From an uncultured Verrucomicrobiota bacterium (GTDB taxonomy: Bacteria; Verrucomicrobiota; Kiritimatiellia; CAIQIC01; Lenti-01): DNA of 25,340 nt. The translations under genes and the position numbers were made by a program. The notes beneath the pieces were generated by a model that did no database searches, was not told where the DNA came from, and saw only the letters and a list, made by a program, of their open reading frames with translations. Below, piece by piece: positions 1 to 5,863 of the stretch (the stretch's first letter is position 1; each line of letters begins with the position of its first letter). The stretch lies in NCBI GenBank assembly GCA_938003985.1, contig CALKWZ010000013.1:1-25340 (forward strand), in the 5' to 3' direction.

Positions 1-75
1 GACTATATCGCCGCGTTCTGGAACGTGGTCAACTGGCCCGAAGTCGCCGCGCGGTTCGCGGCGGCGAAGAAGTAG
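1..75 (+). CDS. sodA: Superoxide dismutase (Mn/Fe family), C-terminal fragment
   Basis: The window opens inside this gene; only the last 24 codons and a TAG stop are present. The visible peptide reads DYIAAFWNVVNWPEVAARF and ends AAAKK. This is the conserved C-terminal helix of Mn/Fe superoxide dismutases, which in E. coli SodA reads DYIKEFWNVVNWDEAAARF. The enzyme converts superoxide to oxygen and hydrogen peroxide. The metal ligands and the residues that separate Mn from Fe forms lie upstream, outside the window, so the metal cannot be stated. A strong terminator follows at 120-147. It is one of only two plus-strand units in the window and converges on gnd. Confidence 0.9.
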   Translation, partial: DYIAAFWNVVNWPEVAARFAAAKK

Positions 76-84
76 GACCTGCTA

Positions 85-112
85 GACAGGATTAACAGGA
101 TTCACAGGATGA
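85..112. repeat. Tandem 9-mer repeat (ACAGGATTA type), three units
   Basis: Directly after the superoxide dismutase stop codon, the 9-base unit ACAGGATTA occurs three times head to tail: ACAGGATTA at 86-94, ACAGGATTC at 95-103 and ACAGGATGA at 104-112. It lies between the stop codon and the terminator, so it would be part of the 3' untranslated RNA. The unit is much poorer in GC than its surroundings. No function can be read from it. Confidence 0.75.
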
Positions 113-119
113 ATCCGCC

Positions 120-147
120 GGGACGGCGCGAAAGCGCCGTCCCTTTT
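120..147 (+). terminator. Rho-independent terminator of the superoxide dismutase gene
   Basis: A perfect 10-bp stem (120-129 with 134-143) closes a GAAA tetraloop and is followed by TTTT (144-147), 45 bases after the stop codon. This is the textbook shape of an intrinsic terminator on the plus strand. Confidence 0.9.
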
Positions 148-190
148 CGTTGTGGGCCGGGGCGGTGGCCCGGCCGGATCTCGAACAGCC

Positions 191-288
191 CCGGGACGAG
201 GTCGTCCCGGCTTCCATTCCGGATGGAGCCCCCGACGACCCCGTCGGGGGGAAGCGCAACCTGATTCATCCACGGCGCAAGGCCGTGG
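191..288. repeat. Cluster of four hairpins in the convergent sod/gnd gap
   Basis: Four inverted repeats follow each other in under 100 bases. They are 191-198 with 203-210 (8-bp stem, loop AGGT), 213-217 with 223-227 (5-bp stem), 229-237 with 242-250 (9-bp stem, loop ACCC) and 270-276 with 282-288 (7-bp stem, loop GCAAG). None has a T-run on either strand. The last one sits just behind the gnd stop codon and belongs to the GCAAG-loop family also found at 1777-1836 and 4346-4366. They could stop or protect the gnd transcript, or be a mobile repeat cluster. Confidence 0.7.
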
Positions 289-293
289 GGGGC

Positions 294-1748
294 TTAAACG
301 CCGTAGGTCGTGGAGGCGGTGGTGCCGCCGTGGCCGGTCCAGTTGACGTGGAAGAACTGGCCGCGGGGCTGGTCCACGCGCTCGAAGGTGTGGGCGCCGA
401 AGTAGTCGCGCTGGGCCTGGAGCAGATTCGCGGGCAGGCGCGCGCAGCGGTAGGAATCGTAGTAGCCGAGCGCGGTGGAAATGGCGGGCAGGGGAATGCC
501 GAGTTCGACGGCGGTCGCGACCGTGCGGCGCCACGCGGCCTGCGCGTCGGCGACGACCTTTTGGAAGTACGGCGCGAGGAGCAAATTCGCCAGCGCGGGC
601 TCGGCGTCGAAGGCTTCCTTGATCTTGCCGAGGAACCGGGCGCGGATGATGCACCCGCCGCGCCAAAGCAGGGCGACGTTCCCGAAGTTGAGGTCCCACT
701 GGTATTCGGCGGACGCCGCGCGCAGGAGCTGGTAGCCCTGGGCGTAGGAGCAGATCTTGGCGGCGTAGACGGCCTGCTCGAGATCGGCGAGGAACCGGGC
801 CTTGTCGCCCGCGAACTTTCCGGCGGGGCCGGCGAGCACCTTGGCCGCGGCGACGCGTTCGTCCTTGATGGCGGAGAGGCAGCGCGCGAAGACGGCCTCG
901 GCGATCTGCGGGATGCCGACGCCGAGATCGAGGCCGGCCTGCGAGGTCCATTTGCCGGTGCCCTTCTGGCCGGCGGCGTCGAGGATGACGTCGACCATCG
1001 GCCGGCCGGTGACGTCGTCGGTTTTGGCGAGGACGTCGGCGGTGATTTCGACGAGGTAGGAATCGAGCGCGCCTTGGTTCCACTTCTTGAAGACGGCGGC
1101 CATCTCGGCGGGGGCCAGGCCGAGGCCTTGGGCCATCAGGTGGTAGGCTTCGGCGATGAGCTGCATGTCGCCGTATTCGATGCCGTTGTGGACCATCTTG
1201 ACGAAGTGGCCGGCGCCGTCGGGACCGAGCCATTCGCAGCAGGGGACGCCGTCGACCTTCGCGGCGATGGCCTGGAAGATGGGCTTGAGGTGCGGCCAGG
1301 CTTCGGCGTCGCCGCCGGGCATGATGGAGGGGCCCTTGAGGGCGCCTTCCTCGCCGCCGGAAACGCCGGCGCCGACGTAGAGCAGGCCGCGCTTGGCGGC
1401 CATCTCGCGGCGGCGGACGGTGTCGGGATAATGGCTGTTGCCGCCGTCGATCAGGACGTCGCCCGGCTCGAGCAGCGGACAGAGTTCGCCGATCAGGTCG
1501 TCCACGGGCCGGCCGGCGCGCACCATCATCATGATCTTGCGCGGGCGGGAAAGGGCGGCGACGAGTTCCGCGACGGACCGGCAGCCGATCAGGTTCTTGC
1601 CTTGGCCGCGGCCGTTGACGAAGGCCTCGACCTTTTCGACGGTGCGGTTGTAGCACGCGACGGTAAAGCCGCGGCTCTCCATGTTGAGGATGAGGTTTTC
1701 GCCCATGACGGCGAGGCCGACGACGCCGATGTCCGCTTGCGGTTTCAT
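294..1748 (-). CDS. gnd: 6-phosphogluconate dehydrogenase, decarboxylating
   Basis: This cytoplasmic enzyme oxidises and decarboxylates 6-phosphogluconate to ribulose-5-phosphate, making NADPH; it is the third step of the oxidative pentose phosphate pathway. The protein is 484 residues, the usual length of the long bacterial form. The Rossmann loop GVVGLAVMG is at 8-16, and NRT (34-36) fits NADP binding. The catalytic block KMVHNGIEYGDMQL runs from 184, with Lys184, Asn188 and Glu191. The C-terminal half has the conserved GTGKWTSQAGLDLGVGIPQI and GYYDSYR stretches. The ATG at 1748 was chosen over an in-frame extension to 1820 because homology begins there and AAAGGA lies just upstream. It is the last gene of pgl-zwf-gnd, 109 bases after zwf. 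Confidence 0.97.
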   Translation of the reverse strand: MKPQADIGVVGLAVMGENLILNMESRGFTVACYNRTVEKVEAFVNGRGQGKNLIGCRSVAELVAALSRPRKIMMMVRAGRPVDDLIGELCPLLEPGDVLIDGGNSHYPDTVRRREMAAKRGLLYVGAGVSGGEEGALKGPSIMPGGDAEAWPHLKPIFQAIAAKVDGVPCCEWLGPDGAGHFVKMVHNGIEYGDMQLIAEAYHLMAQGLGLAPAEMAAVFKKWNQGALDSYLVEITADVLAKTDDVTGRPMVDVILDAAGQKGTGKWTSQAGLDLGVGIPQIAEAVFARCLSAIKDERVAAAKVLAGPAGKFAGDKARFLADLEQAVYAAKICSYAQGYQLLRAASAEYQWDLNFGNVALLWRGGCIIRARFLGKIKEAFDAEPALANLLLAPYFQKVVADAQAAWRRTVATAVELGIPLPAISTALGYYDSYRCARLPANLLQAQRDYFGAHTFERVDQPRGQFFHVNWTGHGGTTASTTYGV

Positions 1749-1776
1749 TTCGAGGTCCTTTCCGGGATCGGGCGGG

Positions 1777-1836
1777 CCCCACCGCCTTGCGCGGTGGGGG
1801 AGCCAAACTTTGTCTCCCACGACGCAAGGTCGCGGG
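1777..1836. repeat. Inverted pair of GCAAG/CTTGC-loop hairpins between zwf and gnd
   Basis: The 109-base zwf-gnd gap holds two hairpins. The first is a perfect 9-bp stem (1777-1785 with 1791-1799) around loop CTTGC. The second (1816-1823 with 1829-1836, one mismatch) surrounds loop GCAAG. The two are in opposite orientation and are separated by an AACTTTG-containing spacer. The inner arms 1794-1801 and 1813-1820 are also nearly complementary, so an alternative single stem is possible. It could set the zwf/gnd mRNA ratio by processing or stability. Confidence 0.65.
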
Positions 1837-1857
1837 GGGACGAACTAAATCCTTTGA

Positions 1858-3333
1858 TCATATCGAACAGCCTTCTTCGCCGCAGCCGTAGCGCCAGACG
1901 TGGCCGGCGCGGGCGAGGAGTTCGTCCGCGGCGGCGGGGCCCCAGGTCTTGGGGGCATAAAGATGGAGCGGGGAAACGGCAGGCGTTTTCGCCCAGCCGT
2001 CCAGCACGGGATCGAGGAGGGCCCAGGCGATTTCGATGCCGTCGCTGCGGGCGAAGAGCGAGGCGTCGCCCTTGAGCGCGTCGAGCAGCAGGCGTTCGTA
2101 GGCGTCGGGGAGAACGACGTCGGGGAAGGCCTGGCGATAGTTGAAGTCCATCTTGGCGGAGCGCGATTCGGCGACGGTGTCGGGCACCTTGGTTTCGAAG
2201 CGCAGGTGGATGCCTTCCTCGGGCTGGATGCAGATGGAGAGCATGTTGGGGGTGAACGACTGGTTGCGGCCGAGGCCGAACATGACGTCGGGCGGCGCCT
2301 GGAACTCGATGATGATCGAGCTGGTGCGGGACGGCATGGCCTTGCCGGAGCGGAGGTAGAACGGGACGCCCTTCCAGCGCCAGTTGTCGATGCACAGCTT
2401 GAGCGCGGCGAAGGTGGGCGTCTGCGAATCGGGCGCGACGCGTTCGGCGGCGCGGTAGCCTTCGTACTGGCCGCGGACGGTGTCCTCGAGGCGGATGGCG
2501 CGGATGTTGCCGAGGACCTTGGCCTTTTCGTTGCGGACGGCGTTGGCGTCGAGCGAGGCGGGCGGTTCCATGGCCACGAGCGAGAGCAGTTGCAGGAGGT
2601 GGTTCTGGAACATGTCGCGCAGGACGCCGGCCTGGTCGTAGTAGCCGCCGCGCGAGCCGACGTCGACGTTTTCGGCCACGGTGATCTGGACGTTGGAAAT
2701 ATAGCGCCGGTTCCAGACGGGCTCGAACAGCGTGTTGGCGAACCGCAGGAACATGATGTTCTGGGCGGTTTCCTTCCCGAGATAGTGGTCGATGCGGTAG
2801 ACCTGGTGCTCGCGGAAGGACGCGTGCACGCGGTGGTTGAGGGCTTCGGCGGAGGGCAGGTCGTGGCCGAAGGGTTTTTCGATGACGACGCGGCGCCAGC
2901 CTTCGGTTTCGGCGGCCATGCCGGCGGCGGCGAGCGCGTCGCAGGCCGGGCCGTAATGTTCGGGGGCGGTGGCGAGATAATAGAGGCGGTTCGCGGGCTT
3001 GCCTTCGATCTCGCGCAGGCGCGCGTCGACGACGGGGAAATCGGCGGGCACTTCTAGGTCGCCGCGGACGTAGTGCAGGCGGCCGGCGAAATCGGCCCAG
3101 ACCTTTTCGTCGAACGTGCCGCCGAATTTCTTCACGCCGTCGAGCACGTGCTCGCGGAAGTAGTCGGTGGACCAGTCGCGGCGGGCGACGCCGACGATGC
3201 GGGTGCGGTCCCACAGGCGGCCCTTCTTGCGGTTGCGGTAGAGGGCGGGGATGAGCTTGCGGTGCGTCAGGTCGCCGGTGGCGCCGAAGATGACGATGGT
3301 GGTGGCTTCGGCCTGGGGGATGTCGTTGCTCAT
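1858..3333 (-). CDS. zwf: Glucose-6-phosphate 1-dehydrogenase
   Basis: It oxidises glucose-6-phosphate to 6-phosphogluconolactone with reduction of NADP (or NAD), the entry step of the oxidative pentose phosphate pathway, in the cytoplasm. The protein is 491 residues, normal for bacterial Zwf. The nucleotide-binding loop is GATGDLTHRKL (17-27), the EKP motif is at 152-154, and the substrate-binding/active-site signature RIDHYLGKE starts at 180, with Asp182, His183 and Lys187. The ATG at 3333 has a strong AAGGAG six bases upstream. The start codon overlaps the pgl stop codon as ATGA, indicating translational coupling. Coenzyme preference cannot be read safely from sequence. Confidence 0.97.
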   Translation of the reverse strand: MSNDIPQAEATTIVIFGATGDLTHRKLIPALYRNRKKGRLWDRTRIVGVARRDWSTDYFREHVLDGVKKFGGTFDEKVWADFAGRLHYVRGDLEVPADFPVVDARLREIEGKPANRLYYLATAPEHYGPACDALAAAGMAAETEGWRRVVIEKPFGHDLPSAEALNHRVHASFREHQVYRIDHYLGKETAQNIMFLRFANTLFEPVWNRRYISNVQITVAENVDVGSRGGYYDQAGVLRDMFQNHLLQLLSLVAMEPPASLDANAVRNEKAKVLGNIRAIRLEDTVRGQYEGYRAAERVAPDSQTPTFAALKLCIDNWRWKGVPFYLRSGKAMPSRTSSIIIEFQAPPDVMFGLGRNQSFTPNMLSICIQPEEGIHLRFETKVPDTVAESRSAKMDFNYRQAFPDVVLPDAYERLLLDALKGDASLFARSDGIEIAWALLDPVLDGWAKTPAVSPLHLYAPKTWGPAAADELLARAGHVWRYGCGEEGCSI

Positions 3334-4037
3334 GGGATCTCCTTCAGGTGGGCGGCGGCGGCGCGGTCGAGCAGCCAGCGCGGGGAACCGGAAAGCCGCT
3401 GCGCGGGCAGGTCGCCCGGCGCGGAAAAGATGCGGCCGACGACGGCGGCCTTGCCGGCGCCGGCGGCGACGACGAGCGTTTCGCGCGCGGCGTTCAGGAC
3501 AAGGAAGGTCAGCGTGACGCGGTCGGGCGGCGGCTTGGGGGCGTCGTGGACTTCCGCGACGAGGCGTGCGGTTTCGCGCGTCGCGGGATGTTCGGGAAAG
3601 AGCGAGGCGACGTGGCCATCCTCGCCGACCCCGAGCAAAATAAGATCAAGGGGAAGGAATGGGCGCAGTTCGGTTTCGTAGTCAGCGGCGGAGCCGCGGA
3701 TGGGATGGATCTGGGCGCCGGCGAGCTTGGGCAGGAGTTCGGTTTCGGCGAGGCGGAAATTGCTTTGCGGATCGGCGAGGGGGACGCGGCGTTCGTCGGC
3801 CCAGAAGACGTGCCAGTTGGGGGCGGCGACCGGCGCGGCCAGGCCGCGGGCCAGAAGCGAGACGACCGAGCCGCCGGGGATGGCGAGCGCGAACCGGCCG
3901 CGCGCGGCGACGGCCGCGGCGGCGGCGGAAACGACGCGCGCGGCGAGGGCCGAAGCCAGTCGGTTTTCGTCGGCCAAAATTTCAATGGGCGGTTGCACGC
4001 GGAGGTTATTATCGCTCACAAACCGTTGTTTCGCCAC
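3330..4037 (-). CDS. pgl: 6-phosphogluconolactonase
   Basis: It hydrolyses 6-phosphogluconolactone to 6-phosphogluconate, the step between Zwf and Gnd. The predicted protein is about 235 residues, as in DevB/Pgl-type lactonases. It shows AIPGGSVVSLLARGL (sugar-phosphate loop), WADERRVPLADPQSNFRL and GVGEDGHVASLFPEH, the three family signatures. It is the first gene of pgl-zwf-gnd and its TGA overlaps the zwf ATG. The start is uncertain: an in-frame stop lies four codons upstream of the GTG at 4037. The GTG is preceded by GGAAG with no spacer, which is a poor ribosome site. A GTG at 4019 is the next choice; homology starts only near residue 18. Its leader carries the palindromes described at 4160-4260. 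Confidence 0.93.
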   Translation of the reverse strand: MAKQRFVSDNNLRVQPPIEILADENRLASALAARVVSAAAAAVAARGRFALAIPGGSVVSLLARGLAAPVAAPNWHVFWADERRVPLADPQSNFRLAETELLPKLAGAQIHPIRGSAADYETELRPFLPLDLILLGVGEDGHVASLFPEHPATRETARLVAEVHDAPKPPPDRVTLTFLVLNAARETLVVAAGAGKAAVVGRIFSAPGDLPAQRLSGSPRWLLDRAAAAHLKEIP

Positions 4038-4159
4038 CTTCCAGTATCAAAATGTGGGCAGCCAATCGATTCCCGAAACCGCCCTTGGATGTCGCGCGCT
4101 CGCCGCCTGGATGAACGGGATCAAAGCCGTTTGTCCGCACGATCAGGCCAAAATGGAAC

Positions 4160-4185
4160 ATACGATCATTAATTAATGATCGTAT
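4160..4185. promoter_or_regulatory. Perfect 26-bp AT-rich palindrome in the pgl leader
   Basis: Bases 4160-4172 are the exact reverse complement of 4173-4185, centred on TTAATTAA with flanking GATC on each side. With the promoter at 4229-4237 it lies roughly 40-60 bases inside the transcribed leader of the pgl operon. A dimeric repressor site acting as a roadblock, or an RNA hairpin, are the simplest readings. Confidence 0.65.
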
Positions 4186-4228
4186 ATTATTCTGTCATAA
4201 TCTCGATATCTTTCAATATATACGAGCT

Positions 4229-4237
4229 ATTATAACA
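4229..4237 (-). promoter_or_regulatory. Extended -10 promoter of the pgl-zwf-gnd operon
   Basis: On the minus strand the sequence is TGTTATAAT, a perfect TATAAT hexamer with the TGn extension. No good -35 hexamer lies 16-18 bases upstream, as expected for an extended -10 promoter. Transcription would start near 4222, giving a leader of about 185 bases before pgl. The region where a -35 box would sit is covered by the palindrome at 4242-4260. Confidence 0.5.
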
Positions 4238-4241
4238 TACC

Positions 4242-4260
4242 ATGATTAATTAATAATCAT
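4242..4260. promoter_or_regulatory. Second AT-rich palindrome overlapping the pgl promoter
   Basis: Arms ATGATTA (4242-4248) and TAATCAT (4254-4260) flank a five-base centre. On the minus strand it contains ATTAATTAAT, the same ten-base core as the palindrome at 4160-4185. It covers the upstream side of the extended -10 promoter. The two centres are about 79 bases apart. This looks like an operator pair for one regulator. Confidence 0.55.
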
Positions 4261-4345
4261 ACGAAATCAATGGCGCCATGAGGGGGCATTGGGAGAACGG
4301 GCGCGGCCATATCGCGGTTTCCGGGAAGTGGGCGGAACGGATGCG

Positions 4346-4366
4346 CCCACGCCGCAAGGGCGTGGG
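4346..4366. repeat. GCAAG-loop hairpin repeat
   Basis: A perfect 8-bp stem (4346-4353 with 4359-4366) encloses loop GCAAG and is followed by GGGCT. The arrangement CCACG...GCAAG...CGTGGGGGGCT is very close to the copy at 270-293. It lies 30 bases beyond the stop codon of the minus-strand gene at 4396. Confidence 0.65.
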
Positions 4367-4395
4367 GGGCTATGAGACCCAATCGGCGGAGGGGA

Positions 4396-5121
4396 TTAAC
4401 GCGCGCCGCGAATCCGCGGGGCCTTGGAAGGGAAATCCAGGTAGAGGACGTCGGGGGTGCGGGTCCAACCGCGGGCGTGCTGGAGATGGGCGAGGACGCG
4501 CAGGCAGAAGGCGCGGAGGGCGGGGGCGTCGAGGGGGGCATAGGCGGAATGGGCCTTGGGTTTGCGGCGGCGGGGGGTGGGGGCGAAGCCGGCGGCGTAG
4601 AGTCCGCGCAGGCCGAGCAGGCCGGCGCCGGAGGAATCGTCCCACGCCGGCGCAAGCTGTTCGAGGAGCGCGCGCAGGCCGGGGAGAAGGGTGATTTCGA
4701 GCCAGCCGGCCTGTTCCTTGCGCAGGCGGCGGAAATCGAGGGTCCAGAGGATGCGACCTTCGGCGGTGACGGTGCGCGCGGGCCGGACGAGGCGCGAGGC
4801 GAAGAGCTGCCAGACGAGCAGCGGGACGGGCCCGGGCCAGACGTCGGGATCGAAGACGGGGACGGCGACGCCGGGCAGGTGCGCGGCGGCCCAGCGGCCG
4901 GCGGCGTCGGGCCGGTTGAGGGAGCGCAAGGCGCGGTAGATGAGCAGATGCAAATAGTCGTCGGGCAGCGGCGGGGACAGGCGCTGGTCGGCGAGATAGG
5001 CGACGGCGGCGGCGGAGACGGCTTCGGCGATCGCGGGATCCCAGGCCGCGCCGCGGATCAGGCCTTCGAGATGGTCCCGGAGGACCGCGCGGACGTCGTC
5101 GCTGGAGGGGATCGGAAGCAT
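4396..5121 (-). CDS. Hypothetical protein, no recognised family
   Basis: The frame encodes 241 residues. I do not recognise the family. It is rich in Ala, Leu, Pro and Arg, with no signal peptide and no clear membrane segment, so it is probably cytoplasmic. Noticeable parts are a helical N-terminal half (about 10-80), a Trp/Pro-rich middle (FDPDVWPGPVPLLVWQLF near 115-132) and a basic stretch PRRRKPK near 192. The alternative frames over this stretch are low-complexity. The ATG at 5121 is preceded by an in-frame stop 12 bases upstream and has no ribosome binding site. Its first base is the last base of the palindrome at 5121-5141, so the start lies on the edge of a repeat-like element. It follows nrdR on the same strand after 229 bases. 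Confidence 0.6.
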   Translation of the reverse strand: MLPIPSSDDVRAVLRDHLEGLIRGAAWDPAIAEAVSAAAVAYLADQRLSPPLPDDYLHLLIYRALRSLNRPDAAGRWAAAHLPGVAVPVFDPDVWPGPVPLLVWQLFASRLVRPARTVTAEGRILWTLDFRRLRKEQAGWLEITLLPGLRALLEQLAPAWDDSSGAGLLGLRGLYAAGFAPTPRRRKPKAHSAYAPLDAPALRAFCLRVLAHLQHARGWTRTPDVLYLDFPSKAPRIRGAR

Positions 5122-5308
5122 TTTTACGTGCTACGTAAAAAGTTTCGGCCGTTTTTACGTGGAACGGACATAGCCGAGTGCCGAGCCCAAGCCGGCAGGC
5201 GCCGGGCGAACGCGAGGTCTATAGCGCCGCGCCTGGCGCGGCGAGCGAGTGAGGCCCTGCGAGCGGAGCGGCAAAAACTTTGAACGGGTTTTACGTAGAA
5301 CGTAAAAA
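5121..5308. repeat. Palindrome-bounded, MITE-like intergenic element
   Basis: The left end is TTTTTACGT-GCT-ACGTAAAAA (5121-5141, perfect 9-bp arms, 3-base centre). The right end is TTTTACGT-AGA-ACGTAAAA (5289-5307, perfect 8-bp arms, same centre length), so the two ends match each other. A half copy TTTTTACGT lies at 5152-5160, and AAAAACTTTG occurs twice (5273-5282 and 5304-5313). The interior is GC-rich and holds a 9-bp inverted repeat (5225-5233 with 5235-5243). No gene is inside. It could be a small non-autonomous mobile element, a dispersed repeat, or a pair of operators of one dimeric regulator. Confidence 0.5.
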
Positions 5309-5350
5309 CTTTGCGGGAGCGATCCGCGGCGCCGGGCCGCGCGGGGGAGG

Positions 5351-5806
5351 TCATTGGCGGCCGATGAGGTTTTCGATTTCGGAGAGGAACTGGGAGGCGT
5401 CGCGGAAGCGGCGGTAGACGGAGGCGAAGCGGAGGAAGGCGACTTCGTCGAGTTTTTCGAGCTTGTCCATGACCTTGCGGCCGATGACGGTGGAGGGAAC
5501 TTCGCGTTCGTACTCGGTTTCGATCTCGTGGGCGACGTCGTCGACGAGGACGTCCATCTGGGGATCGGAAATGGGGCGCTTGACGGCGGCGTGGCAGACG
5601 GCGGCGCGGAGCTTGGCGCGGGAGAAATCCTCGTGGCGGCCGTCGCGCTTGAGGACGGTGAGGACGGTTTTGACGACTTCCTCGTAGGTGGTGTAGCGGT
5701 GGCCGCACTTGGAGCAGACGCGGCGGCGGCGGATGACTTCGCCGTTGCGGATCGAGCGGGAGTCGATGACCTTGTCGTCGTCCTGGGCACACTTGGGGCA
5801 GCGCAT
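5351..5806 (-). CDS. nrdR: Transcriptional repressor NrdR
   Basis: NrdR is an ATP/dATP-sensing repressor of ribonucleotide reductase genes. The 151-residue protein matches the usual length. The N-terminal zinc ribbon has CPKC at 3-6 and CSKC at 31-34, with KVIDSR and RRRRVC between. The ATP-cone follows, including VLKRDGRHEDFSRAKL and the TEYEREVPSTVIG region, ending ASVYRRFRDASQF. The ATG at 5806 was chosen over an upstream in-frame start at 5842 because NrdR proteins begin MRCPxC. No strong ribosome site is visible. No ribonucleotide reductase gene lies in the window, and I see no NrdR-box pair near its own start. Confidence 0.96.
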   Translation of the reverse strand: MRCPKCAQDDDKVIDSRSIRNGEVIRRRRVCSKCGHRYTTYEEVVKTVLTVLKRDGRHEDFSRAKLRAAVCHAAVKRPISDPQMDVLVDDVAHEIETEYEREVPSTVIGRKVMDKLEKLDEVAFLRFASVYRRFRDASQFLSEIENLIGRQ

Positions 5807-5863
5807 GGAAAAGAGTGTGCGAAGGGGGGGCGGGGAAGTCAAGCGCGCGGATGGCGCGCGCGG

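Larger units (their letters stand above)
4038..4395. other. Gene-free regulatory region upstream of pgl-zwf-gnd
   Basis: These 358 bases contain no convincing gene. From pgl outward they hold about 120 bases of ordinary composition, a very AT-rich island (about 4142-4275) with two palindromes and an extended -10 promoter, then GC-rich sequence with a GCAAG-loop hairpin at 4346-4366 just behind the stop of the next gene. A minus-strand frame of 50 codons (4161 to 4009) overlaps the pgl start and could be a leader peptide, but it has no ribosome site. Confidence 0.7.

Noticed and set aside
150..2075. Very long plus-strand open frame (641 codons) opposite gnd, and similar long frames opposite most genes
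   Set aside because: They mirror the codon pattern of well-identified genes on the other strand, have low-complexity products and no ribosome sites. Such frames arise from the high GC content.
4396..5121. The unknown gene as EboA, given the EboB/EboC-like genes nearby
   Set aside because: I could not match its sequence to what I know of EboA, and nrdR separates it from the other two.
5814..5842. Promoter for nrdR (TTGACT-N17-CACACT on the minus strand)
   Set aside because: The -35 is good, but the -10 matches only three bases and the transcript would begin only a few bases before the ATG.
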